This document shows positions 14,561 through 22,550 of a DNA stretch of 64,000 bases, in pieces. Source of the DNA: Agreia sp. PsM10 (GTDB lineage: Bacteria; Actinomycetota; Actinomycetes; Actinomycetales; Microbacteriaceae); contig NZ_JARUXC010000016.1 of NCBI RefSeq assembly GCF_030433855.1, positions 22,979 to 86,978 of the forward strand, in the 5' to 3' direction. Position 1 is the stretch's first letter. Each line of letters starts with the position of its first letter. The notes beneath the pieces are model-generated. The model was not told where the DNA came from. It made no database searches and worked only from the letters and a program-made list of their open reading frames with translations. Made by a program: the position numbers and the translations under genes.

Positions 14561-16878
14561 GACAGGGTCCAACGACGAACGCTGTTGGCCTCGTCGACGA
14601 GGTGCACGCGCTCCGCCGGGTTCTCGGTGAGGCTCGCGAGTTCGCGGTAGGCCCGTTCGAGACCGTCGCGCAGCGGACCCTCCTGAGCGGGGATGCCTCC
14701 GACCCGGGCGTCGGTGGACGGGCCCTGGTCGCGGACGACGGCCAGGGCGGATGCGAGGACGCTCGCCGTGAGCTCGACCCGCGACCGAGAATCGATCGAG
14801 ACCGTCGCGACACTGTCGAGCGCGGCGGCCAGCGACGGCAGCCCGCGGTTCGACGTGGCCAGCAGCTCGGCGCGGCGACGGCGGGCGTCGACATAGGAGC
14901 TGCGGGTGGGCGTGACGAGATCGAGCGCCTTGAGCGCCCCGTCGAGGTCGCCGAACTGCTCGCGGATGCGGGCGAGCCCGAAGGCCGCGGCGGCGGTGTA
15001 GTTCGCGTCGGAACGGGCGCAGATGATGTAGAGGCTCTCGGCGATCTCGGGCTCTCCGCTGGCCTCGCAGGCCGCGGCGAGAGCGAGCTTCGGCGCGAGC
15101 TCGCCCGGAACCTGGCCGTAGACGGTGTTGAACGACGCGCGGGCCGACCGGGCATCGCCCCTGGCCAGCTCGGCGAGGCCTGCGAGCCACACCGCGCGCC
15201 ACTCCCACGGGTCCTCCGTGAGGATCTCGCTCATCACCGCGTCGACGGCCGGGAAGTTGCCCGACTCGATGGCCGCCCGAGCCCGGGCGAGACGGATCTC
15301 GACGGTGACGTTCGGCGCGGATTCGAGCGCGATCAGGCGGGCGGCCGGGTCCTCCATGTTGACGCCGGCCAGCCAGCTTCGCGCGGGATCGGACTCGTCG
15401 ACCTTGAGGCCGGGGAGCGCGTCCCAGGGGAGGGGGCGATCGACGACGTCGGCGACCGGCGCCTCGAAGAGAACGGATGCCGCGGAGTGCAGCGCGGGGT
15501 GGCCCGGCCCGCGGTCGGTGGCCACGACCTCGCGCAGCACGCCCAGCAGCTGGGCGCGCAGCTCGTCGACCGAGGCGAAGCGGTCCGACGGATCGAATGC
15601 GCACGCCTTGGCGAGCAGGCGGTAGAACGAGTCGTACTTCTGGAACACGGGGGTGTCGGCGACATCCGGCAGCGACGATACGAACGTGCTCTGGTTGCCG
15701 CGGAAGTCGAGCACGAGCGTGGCGAGGGTGCGGCCGATCGTATAGACGTCGGATGCGACGGAGGGGCCCAGGTCGGGAACCTCGGGCGCCTGGAATCCGA
15801 CGGTGCCGAAGATCGCCGAGGTCTGGTCGTCGACCCGGCGCACGCCGCCGAGGTCGATGAGCTTCACCGTGTCGCCGACCTGGATCATGTTGTCGGGCTT
15901 GAAGTCGCAGAACAGCAGGTTGATGTCGTGCAGGTACTGGAAGGCGGGCAGGATCTCGAGAACGTAGGCGAGGGCCTGGTCGACGGGCAACGGGTCGACG
16001 ATGCCGTTGTTCGCCTTCATACGGTCTTTGAGGATCACCTTGAGCGATGGCCCGCCCACGTACTCCATCACGATGTAGCCGGCGCCGTTGAACATCACGA
16101 AGTTGTAGATCTCGACGATGAGGGGGTGCTCGACCTCGGCCAGGAACTGGCGCTCCGTGATCGCCGCGGCGTAGGCATCCGGGTCGCCCGAGTTGAGCAG
16201 GCCCTTCAGCACGACCCAGCGGCCCGACACGTTCTGGTCGCGGGCGAGGTAGATCCAGCCGAGTCCGCCGAAGGCCAGGCAGCCGACGACCTCGTACTGC
16301 CCGCCGACGACGTCGCCGGGCTTGAGCTGGGGGGTGAACGAGAACGGGGTGCGGCAGTTCGGGCAGAAGCCCTCGGTGCGGCCGGGCTTGTCGTCGCGGC
16401 CGCGACCCACCGGCTTGCCGCAGTTCGAGCAGAATCGCTTCGATTCGGGAAGCTCGGCGACCGCCATGACGGCCTTCAGCGGATCGGTCGGCGGCTCCGT
16501 GGGAACCGTGGTGAGCCCGGCGCCGAGCCGCGGACCGCGCAAGCGCGTCGACGTGGTGCCGAAGCGACGCGTGGCCTTCGACCCGGTCGCCGCGGTGCGC
16601 GCCGACCCGAGTGCGGCCGTTGCCAGCCGCGACGACGACGTGCGGCCCGTGCGGGTCGAGCCGGCCTGCGCGAAATCGGCATCCGGCCCCGCCCCGGTCT
16701 GCGGGCCCGCCGAGAACCCCGTGCCCAGCTTCGCCGACGGCGACGCGGCGGCGGCCGTGCCGGTGCCGGAGGCGGGCGGAGGGGGAGTGGGCGATGCGGG
16801 CGAACCGCAGACGTTGCAGTAGCCGTCTTCGATCACGCCGGTGCAGCCGGGCTGCTGGCAGTGCTGGACATCCGTCAT
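14557..16878 (-). CDS. pknG: PknG-type Ser/Thr protein kinase
   Basis: A 773-residue cytoplasmic kinase matching mycobacterial and corynebacterial PknG in layout: disordered N-terminus, rubredoxin-like metal centre (C150, C153, C172, C175; PESKRFCSNCGKPVG), kinase domain about 190-470, and a TPR-like C-terminus that keeps PGELAPKLALAAACE. Kinase marks are AFGGLGWIYLA, Lys225 in WVVLKG, CDFKPDN in place of the usual HRD loop, and LIDLGG in place of DFG, as in PknG. An extra zinc module (C7, C12, C21, C24) precedes the disordered part and is not in M. tuberculosis PknG. PknG controls 2-oxoglutarate and glutamate use through FHA proteins GarA/OdhI; the glnH-like and glnX-like neighbours support the same input. 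Confidence 0.95.
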   Translation of the reverse strand: MTDVQHCQQPGCTGVIEDGYCNVCGSPASPTPPPPASGTGTAAAASPSAKLGTGFSAGPQTGAGPDADFAQAGSTRTGRTSSSRLATAALGSARTAATGSKATRRFGTTSTRLRGPRLGAGLTTVPTEPPTDPLKAVMAVAELPESKRFCSNCGKPVGRGRDDKPGRTEGFCPNCRTPFSFTPQLKPGDVVGGQYEVVGCLAFGGLGWIYLARDQNVSGRWVVLKGLLNSGDPDAYAAAITERQFLAEVEHPLIVEIYNFVMFNGAGYIVMEYVGGPSLKVILKDRMKANNGIVDPLPVDQALAYVLEILPAFQYLHDINLLFCDFKPDNMIQVGDTVKLIDLGGVRRVDDQTSAIFGTVGFQAPEVPDLGPSVASDVYTIGRTLATLVLDFRGNQSTFVSSLPDVADTPVFQKYDSFYRLLAKACAFDPSDRFASVDELRAQLLGVLREVVATDRGPGHPALHSAASVLFEAPVADVVDRPLPWDALPGLKVDESDPARSWLAGVNMEDPAARLIALESAPNVTVEIRLARARAAIESGNFPAVDAVMSEILTEDPWEWRAVWLAGLAELARGDARSARASFNTVYGQVPGELAPKLALAAACEASGEPEIAESLYIICARSDANYTAAAAFGLARIREQFGDLDGALKALDLVTPTRSSYVDARRRRAELLATSNRGLPSLAAALDSVATVSIDSRSRVELTASVLASALAVVRDQGPSTDARVGGIPAQEGPLRDGLERAYRELASLTENPAERVHLVDEANSVRRWTLS

Positions 16879-18014
16879 GACGTGTAGCGTCCTTCCTGGC
16901 CTGTGCGCGGCGCGGATGCCGGCGGCAGGTCACGGGTGAGAAATTGGTACTGCTCGACGTAGAAGCGGGCGAGCCTCAGGTCGCAGGGCGTGGTGTCGAC
17001 GGCCTGCTTGGCCTCGATGTAGCCGGCGGCGACCGTGGGAGAGGACGAACGGCCCGAGCTCTCGGCCTTCGCGTGATAGCCCGACAGGCGGTAGCGCAGT
17101 TCGGCGCGCTCGCGGAGCTGGCCCGCGTAAGCGTCTTCAACGGCCTCGAACGCGCGGTTCACGAGCGCGAGCCGAGCGGTCCAGGCATCGAGTGCCGCCC
17201 GCGTCTGCGGCACGGGACCGAGCTTCGAGACGTCGGGGATCGCGAGGCGCGGGGGATCGACGATCTCGCGTCTGCACCGCTCCGCCAGGGCGCGCAGCAC
17301 GGGCTCGCGCCGCTCTGCTGCAGCCGCGTCGTCTGCGGCCTTGCGCGCATCCCGGGCGAGGTCGCGCTTCTGCGAACTGGCGACGATGAGGTCGCGCTCG
17401 AGCCGCGCGGAGTCGTGCACGAGCTGTCCGAGAGGTCCCGTGACGTCGGCGCCGCGGCCCGCCTTCTCGGCCAGCGCCTCGAGACGGTTGCGCAGGGTCG
17501 AGACCCGCTGCGCGGCGTCGGGGTCGGATGCCGCCAGGTCGCGAGAACGCTCTAGTTCGGCGCGCAGGCCCACGATGCGTGCGGTGGTGCCCGCCGCGCG
17601 CGGATCGAGGCTGAGCCGTGTCGTGAGCTGCGAGACGAGGGCGTCGGCGAGGCGCACCGCTTCGACGAGGGAGACGAGCTCTGCTCCGCCACCGGAGTCG
17701 AGGCGGCCCCAGATGAGCTGGGACATCTTCTGGCGCGCGACCGTGTCGACGCGGCCACTGTCCCACACGCTCTCGAGGCTCTCACGGCGTTTGCGGGTGG
17801 CCTCCCAGAGTGTCTCGGCGAGAACGATGTCTGAGGTGTAGGAGTCGGGCTGCTCCGAGGCGAGCGCCGCGGCTCCGAGCCGATCGAGCTCTTTCCTCTG
17901 GCGGTCGACCCATTCGCCGAGGCCGGTGAGGTAGGTCAGCAGCTCGCCCGGTTCGATGGCCTCGCCCAGGCGCCCGGGAGCCAGCGGTGTGCTGTCGTTG
18001 GTGGTCATCGTCAT
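16875..18014 (-). CDS. helical/coiled-coil protein of unknown function in pknG operon
   Basis: I do not recognise this 379-residue protein. It is almost all helical, with Arg/Glu/Ala heptad-like stretches at about 140-250 (ELERSRDLAASDPDAAQRVS, LEALAEKAG, RLERDLIVASSQKRDLARDA), no signal peptide and no membrane segment. Residues about 330-365 (VAAGYIEAKQAVDTTPCDLR, ARFYVEQYQFL) look like a small folded end. GGAGAGGAG sits 5 nt before the ATG at 18014. It lies between the glnH-like and pknG genes, which are directly adjacent in mycobacteria, and overlaps pknG by 4 bp. It may be a scaffold between the membrane sensor and the kinase; that is inference from position. Confidence 0.7.
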   Translation of the reverse strand: MTMTTNDSTPLAPGRLGEAIEPGELLTYLTGLGEWVDRQRKELDRLGAAALASEQPDSYTSDIVLAETLWEATRKRRESLESVWDSGRVDTVARQKMSQLIWGRLDSGGGAELVSLVEAVRLADALVSQLTTRLSLDPRAAGTTARIVGLRAELERSRDLAASDPDAAQRVSTLRNRLEALAEKAGRGADVTGPLGQLVHDSARLERDLIVASSQKRDLARDARKAADDAAAAERREPVLRALAERCRREIVDPPRLAIPDVSKLGPVPQTRAALDAWTARLALVNRAFEAVEDAYAGQLRERAELRYRLSGYHAKAESSGRSSSPTVAAGYIEAKQAVDTTPCDLRLARFYVEQYQFLTRDLPPASAPRTGQEGRYTS

Positions 18015-18070
18015 CGCTACTCCTCTCCGCTGCTCGGGGTGTGGGTGTGTCGGGTGCTGCGAGGTGTGCG

Positions 18071-19072
18071 TCAGCGCCCGTAGACGGGGGCGGGCGGGGC
18101 CGGGGCCGGGCCGAGCACGCCGAGCCACTTGTCGTAGATGCTCGTCCACGTTCCGTCGCTGCGCATGCGGTCGAGCACGCCGTTCACGAACTGCACCAGG
18201 TCGACCTTGTCCTCGGGCATCCCGAGGCCGTAGGGCTCGTCGCTGAACGCGTCGCCCACGACCTTGGCATACGGGTCCTGAGCCGCGAAGCCGGCGAGGA
18301 TCGTGTCGTCGCCGGTGATCGCATCCACCTTGCCCTGCTGGAACAGCACGAGGCACTCGGTGTGGGTCGCGGCCGACACGGCCTCGACGCCGGGGAACTC
18401 GTCTTGGAGGCGGGTGAGGGTCGTGGTGCTGGCGGGAGCGCAGACCTTCTGGTCTCCGATGGCTTCGAGGTCGTCCATCGACGTCGCTTCCGAGTCGCTC
18501 GCGACCAGCACCTTCTGGCCGGCGCCGTAGTACTCGCTGGAGAACGCGATGGTCTCCCAGCGGGCGCAGTTGATGGTCATCGTGCGGGCGACGATGTCGA
18601 CCTGCGTGTTTCCCGCGGCGTCGGGCGTGAGCACCTCGAGGCGCTGGGCAGAGGTGATGACCTTGAACTGCAGCCTGTTCGGGTCGCCGAAGATCGAGCG
18701 CGAGATCTCATGCAGCACGTCGATGTCGAATCCCTCGATCTGACCCGTGAGCGGGTTGCGAGAGCCCATGAGCAGGGTGTCGGCCGAGACGCCGACGCGG
18801 AGCACGCCCTGGGTCCTGATCGCCTCCATCGTGCTGCCCGCGGGAATCGAGTCGGGCGAGATCGGCGAGTACGAGGGCTGAACCACCCCGGGCACGTTCT
18901 CGCACGTCGAGGCGGGTGCCGGCGTGCTCGGCGTCGTCTCGGTGGGCGTCGGCGTGGGGGTGAGCCCCAGGTCGTCGCTGCCCGAGCGCGGCGAGCAGGC
19001 GGTGAGCGCCAGCGTGCCCACGAGTGCCGCGATGAGCCCGATGCGAGCCGTGCGTGAACGGATGGCGCTCAT
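18071..19072 (-). CDS. glnH: GlnH-like amino-acid-binding lipoprotein (sensor for PknG)
   Basis: A 333-residue lipoprotein. The signal peptide ends in the lipobox LTAC (Cys26). A Pro/Thr linker (TPTPTPTETTPSTPAPAS) leads to a family-3 solute-binding domain with GVLRVGVSADTLLMGSRNPL, GFDIDVLHEISRSIFG and DIVARTMTINCARWETI. In mycobacteria GlnH binds Asp/Glu/Asn and reports through GlnX to PknG; here the gene overlaps glnX by 4 bp and no amino acid permease or ATPase is next to it, so a sensory role is likelier than transport. Two extra cysteines around residues 218 and 247 could form a disulphide. The ligand is not provable from the sequence. Confidence 0.85.
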   Translation of the reverse strand: MSAIRSRTARIGLIAALVGTLALTACSPRSGSDDLGLTPTPTPTETTPSTPAPASTCENVPGVVQPSYSPISPDSIPAGSTMEAIRTQGVLRVGVSADTLLMGSRNPLTGQIEGFDIDVLHEISRSIFGDPNRLQFKVITSAQRLEVLTPDAAGNTQVDIVARTMTINCARWETIAFSSEYYGAGQKVLVASDSEATSMDDLEAIGDQKVCAPASTTTLTRLQDEFPGVEAVSAATHTECLVLFQQGKVDAITGDDTILAGFAAQDPYAKVVGDAFSDEPYGLGMPEDKVDLVQFVNGVLDRMRSDGTWTSIYDKWLGVLGPAPAPPAPVYGR

Positions 19073-20409
19073 CGGTACTCCTTGAGTCGAAGGGAGACGC
19101 CGCGCCAGGAGAGCACGGCGGCGGCGAGGCCCGCCACGAGGAAGATCCAGCCGAGCAGCGACGACAGCGCGCCGCCGCCGTCGAGGGCATTCTGCGTGGC
19201 CGCCGAGCTCGACTCGATATCGTCCTGGGCTTCCTCGCTGAAGGAGTCGAACACGGCGTTGGCGCTGCCTTCGGTCTGGGCGATCGCGAGGTCGACGGCG
19301 CCGTCCCAGTCACCCGCGTCGTCTTTCTCTCGGATCTCGGTGTGCTTCTCGACCCACGAGTCGAAGCCGTTGCCGAGGTCGTCGCCGATGAGGTAGTTCT
19401 TGCCGCTCGAGTCGAGTCGGGCCTGCGCGTCGGCGATGGCGGTCTGCACCTCGGCCTCGAGAGTCTGGCCCGAGCCGCGCTTGATGAGCGTGAAGCTCTC
19501 GAGCGACTTGGCCTCGGTGGCCGAGGTGTAGGCCTGCGAGATGGCGAGGGTCTTGGCGTAGGAGTTCTGGCGGGCCTCGATCGCCGCGCCGGTGGTGTTC
19601 GAGAACGTGATCACGCCGATCACACCGACCACGAGCATGGCGACCGCCGCGATGAGCAGCGGCCAGTTGAGGTAGCGGTGCGAGCGGCGGGTGATCCAGA
19701 GGTGCACCCAGACGAGCGCGATCAGGGCGACCAGCGCGATGACGAGCCAAACCAGCGATACGGTCGTCGCCGTGAAGCTGCCGGCGGCCCGGTCGGCGCT
19801 CGCGAGAACCAGTGCCTCGAGCTGCGGCAGCGTGCTGTCGTTCAGCAGGGCAGAGGCCTGCGAGAGGTACGCGGCGCCGACAGGGAAGCCCTGGCGGTTG
19901 TTGGCGCGTGCCTGTTCGATGAGCCCGGTGTAGATCGCGACTTCGGAGTTGATCTGGGCGAAGTCGGTGTCGCCCGCCTTGTCGTCGGCCGCGAGGGTGG
20001 TGAGCGAGCGGGTCGCGTCGTCGATCGCCGCGTCGTATTCGGCGCGTTGATCAGCGGGTTCGAGGCCGCCGACCAGGAACGCGTTGGCCGCGATCGCGTC
20101 GGCGCTCACCAGGTCGTTGCGAACAGACTGGATGCCGATCAGCTGGGCAGCCTCGGCGCTCGCGTCGGCCGTGGCGCGAGCCTGCGACGAGCCCGTCTGG
20201 AAACCGGCCACGCCGAACGCGAGGCTGGCGAGCACTGAGAGGGCGAGCAGCAGCCGGAGCGTGGCCGGTGTGGACCTGGTCTTCTTCGCGGGAGCGGGTG
20301 CGGATGGCGCGGCCTGCTGCTGCACGGCGTTCGCGGGCTGGGCCGTGGCGGTCGCCTGCGGAAAGGCCTGGGGAACCGGCGGCGGGGGCGCGGCTGCGGT
20401 CGTGCTCAT
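19069..20409 (-). CDS. glnX: GlnX-like four-helix transmembrane sensor protein
   Basis: A 446-residue membrane protein close in length to mycobacterial GlnX. The cytoplasmic N-terminus (about 45 residues, Pro/Ala-rich) is followed by TM1 (LRLLLALSVLASLAFGVAG), an extracytoplasmic helical domain of about 120 residues, TM2 (SLVWLVIALVALIALVWVHL), a short RRSHRYLNW loop, TM3 (LLIAAVAMLVVGVIGVITF), a second helical outer domain of about 130 residues and TM4 near the end (LLGWIFLVAGLAAAVLSW). The helical outer domains resemble those of chemoreceptor-type sensors. It likely receives GlnH and signals inward to the kinase. Start ATG at 20409 overlaps the AAA gene stop by 4 bp. Confidence 0.85.
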   Translation of the reverse strand: MSTTAAAPPPPVPQAFPQATATAQPANAVQQQAAPSAPAPAKKTRSTPATLRLLLALSVLASLAFGVAGFQTGSSQARATADASAEAAQLIGIQSVRNDLVSADAIAANAFLVGGLEPADQRAEYDAAIDDATRSLTTLAADDKAGDTDFAQINSEVAIYTGLIEQARANNRQGFPVGAAYLSQASALLNDSTLPQLEALVLASADRAAGSFTATTVSLVWLVIALVALIALVWVHLWITRRSHRYLNWPLLIAAVAMLVVGVIGVITFSNTTGAAIEARQNSYAKTLAISQAYTSATEAKSLESFTLIKRGSGQTLEAEVQTAIADAQARLDSSGKNYLIGDDLGNGFDSWVEKHTEIREKDDAGDWDGAVDLAIAQTEGSANAVFDSFSEEAQDDIESSSAATQNALDGGGALSSLLGWIFLVAGLAAAVLSWRGVSLRLKEYR

Positions 20410-21995
20410 TCGGTGTCCTTCGACGTGGTCGGTTCTGCGCGGTCGTCTGAGGGGGAATCGTCTGTCTGATCAGTCTGCGGCACATCGACGAGAATCGGGT
20501 CCACGGCCGACGTGCCATCGGCATCCGGCGTATCGCCGTCGTTCGAGTCGTTGAGGTCTTCCGCGACCAGCAGCCGCAGGTCGTCGAGTGTCGGCTCGGC
20601 CACGTCGCGCAGCCTCCAGGCATGACGGGCGATGGCCTTGTCGAGCAGATTGCGGGCGTAGCGGCCGTTGCCGAAGCCCTCGTCGCGGGGCTCGATCGAC
20701 ACGATCTGCTCGAACCTCTCGAGCGCTTCGGGCGTGGCCTCGAAATCGGATGCCTCGGCGAGGCGCACGAAGATGTCGCGCAGCTCGGCGTCGCTGTAGT
20801 CCTGGAAGGTGATCGACGTCGAGAAGCGGCTCGCGAGCCCGGGGTTCGTCTCCATGAAGCCCTTCATCGGCTCCGGATAGCCGGCCACGATCACCACGAG
20901 GTCGTCGCGGTGATCCTCCATGTCCTTGACGATGGTGGTGATCGCCTCGGCGCCGTACTGGTCGAGGGCCAGGCCGTAGGCCTCGTCGATGAAGAGCACT
21001 CCGCCGATCGCCCCGGCGATCACCTCGGAGGTCTTCGTGGCCGTCTGCCCGAGGTAGCCGCCCACCAGCTCCGAGCGGTCGACCTCGACGAGGTGGCCCT
21101 TCGACAGGATGCCGAGGGCCGCGTAGATGCCGGCGACAAGACGGGCGACGGTGGTCTTGCCCGTTCCGGGGTTGCCCAGGAAGACGAGGTGACGTGTGAG
21201 AGTCGGGGTCATGAGACCCGCCGCCGTGCGCAGCTGGTCGATGCGCAGCAGCTGGGTCTGCCGGTGGATCTCGCGCTTGACCCGGTCGAGGCCGATCAGG
21301 CCGTCGAGCTCGGCGAGCAGCTCTTCGACGGTCTTCTTCGGCTTCTCGGGCTCGGGTGCCGCGGGCGGTGCGGCTGCCGGTGCCGGCTGCGTGGCCGTGG
21401 GGGAGCTCGGGTCCGTTCCTGCGGGCGTGAGCCCTGCTCGACGGGCGAGCTCGGCCATCGTCGCGTCTCCGGGACGGGCGAAGTCGGGCTGCTCGGTGCT
21501 GAACTGCTCGGCTGTGAACGGGGGAGCTGAGGTGAGCGTCGTCGAGGGGAACAGCGTCGACTCCGTGCGGGAGATCGGAGGGAGGGAGGGAGCCTGGCGC
21601 GCTCCGGCCAGCTGAGCCGCCGCCGTGGCGGACGCCGCGCCGAGCACACCGATCGACGGCTCGCCCAGCTCGCTGGCCGCGGCGATCACCGCGGTGAGCG
21701 CCTTGGCGTAGTCGCCCGCGTGCTGGGGAGAGTCGCCGGCGAGGCCGCTCAGGAGATCGGTGGGGGAGGCGCGCCAGCGCCGGGCGCTCGAGGCCGCCTC
21801 GAAGAATTCGTCGGCGCTTGCGGCGCCGGTCGCGTCGACCCACTGCAGCGAGGCGCCGGTCGCCGATTCGGCGACGGCTGCGGAGATGCGGACGCCTTCG
21901 TCTCGTGCTGCGGCGGCGTCGAGGCCGGCGTTCCTGGCCGCAGCGACAAGGGCATCGAGGGCCTGGCGCAGCTCGGTCGAGTCGGCAGATGTCAT
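20406..21995 (-). CDS. AAA+ ATPase of the CbbX/EccA type
   Basis: A 529-residue protein. An Ala-rich helical N-terminal half (1-135) and a Pro/Thr linker lead to a CbxX/CfqX-type AAA+ domain from about 222. Key parts are intact: GLIGLDRVKREI, Walker A GNPGTGKTT (274-282), a pore-like loop GGYLGQTATKT (312-322), Walker B VLFIDEA (333-339), sensor region VIVAGYPEPM and an arginine finger in LASRF (about 390). Such ATPases remodel protein complexes (CbbX on Rubisco, EccA in type VII secretion). No ESX genes are near. In this operon it may remodel TelA- or kinase-containing complexes; the substrate is unknown. It is coupled to glnX by a 4-bp overlap. Confidence 0.87.
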   Translation of the reverse strand: MTSADSTELRQALDALVAAARNAGLDAAAARDEGVRISAAVAESATGASLQWVDATGAASADEFFEAASSARRWRASPTDLLSGLAGDSPQHAGDYAKALTAVIAAASELGEPSIGVLGAASATAAAQLAGARQAPSLPPISRTESTLFPSTTLTSAPPFTAEQFSTEQPDFARPGDATMAELARRAGLTPAGTDPSSPTATQPAPAAAPPAAPEPEKPKKTVEELLAELDGLIGLDRVKREIHRQTQLLRIDQLRTAAGLMTPTLTRHLVFLGNPGTGKTTVARLVAGIYAALGILSKGHLVEVDRSELVGGYLGQTATKTSEVIAGAIGGVLFIDEAYGLALDQYGAEAITTIVKDMEDHRDDLVVIVAGYPEPMKGFMETNPGLASRFSTSITFQDYSDAELRDIFVRLAEASDFEATPEALERFEQIVSIEPRDEGFGNGRYARNLLDKAIARHAWRLRDVAEPTLDDLRLLVAEDLNDSNDGDTPDADGTSAVDPILVDVPQTDQTDDSPSDDRAEPTTSKDTE

Positions 21996-22006
21996 GGTGT
22001 CTTCGC

Positions 22007-22525
22007 TCAGCTCAGGGGTTCGGACGGGAGGGTCAGAGACGTCGAGGTCTGGAACTTCTCGGCCAGGAATTGGCCGTGCGCGACGAGAGCCGCGGCGTCG
22101 GCGCGGGAGACGGCATCCGAGATCTTGTCGAGCGTGGCACCCAGCAGGTCGAGCTGGTCGCAGAGCAGCATCAGCGAGGTCTTGCCTTTGTACACGGCAC
22201 GTCGGTCGGCGAAGTCGCGGGGCAGCCGGAGGTAGCCGCCGACCGCCTCGGGCAGGTAGCTCGTGGCCGTGGACACCACGGTGTGGGCCTGCGCGCTTCC
22301 TCCACCGAGCTGGTCGAGTCGCGGAACCATCACGGCCACCGTGTTGGCGATGCGATTGATGCGGGCCGTCACGATGGGCGGAACCTTGCCCGCCGTGTCG
22401 GACTGCACATCGGCGATCGACGACATGATGTCGGCGCTCGTGGGAGCCGGAGGCAGCTCGAATTCGTATTCGCGCTCAGCAGTTCGCCCCGTCACCGAGT
22501 CGCGGAGGTTCTGCCAGAAGCCCAT
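22007..22525 (-). CDS. TelA-linked hypothetical protein
   Basis: A 172-residue protein that I cannot assign. It begins MGFWQNLRDSVTGRT, has a short basic/aromatic region (REYEFELPPAPTSADIM) and then continuous helices with hydrophobic faces (VTARINRIANTVAVMVPRLD, YLRLPRDFADRR, LMLLCDQLDLLGATLDKISD). No membrane segment. In other bacteria telA is often paired with a helical XpaC-type protein; this may fill the same place, although the sequence resemblance by eye is weak. It lies 25 bp after telA and 11 bp before the AAA+ gene, clearly in the same operon. Confidence 0.65.
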   Translation of the reverse strand: MGFWQNLRDSVTGRTAEREYEFELPPAPTSADIMSSIADVQSDTAGKVPPIVTARINRIANTVAVMVPRLDQLGGGSAQAHTVVSTATSYLPEAVGGYLRLPRDFADRRAVYKGKTSLMLLCDQLDLLGATLDKISDAVSRADAAALVAHGQFLAEKFQTSTSLTLPSEPLS

Positions 22526-22550
22526 TGCGTGTCGTGCTCGACCCGTCGAC

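Noticed and set aside
14488..16887. A plus-strand open frame of about 800 codons opposite the kinase
   Set aside because: Low-complexity Arg/Gly/Val composition and no domain; it is antisense to a clear PknG gene.
13334..16933. A single long minus-strand open frame of about 1,200 codons
   Set aside because: It joins the PP2C frame with a reading of the kinase gene in another frame. Only the part from 13334 to 14560 has recognisable domains; the rest is a high-GC shadow.
21102..21112. Another copy of the REP element in the AAA+ gene (GCCCTTCGACAGG)
   Set aside because: Only 9-10 bases match and the match lies in conserved coding sequence; likely chance.
20406..21995. Type VII secretion (EccA) assignment of the AAA+ protein
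   Set aside because: The ATPase domain resembles EccA/CbbX, but there are no EccB-E, WXG100 or PPE genes nearby, so a secretion role is not supported.
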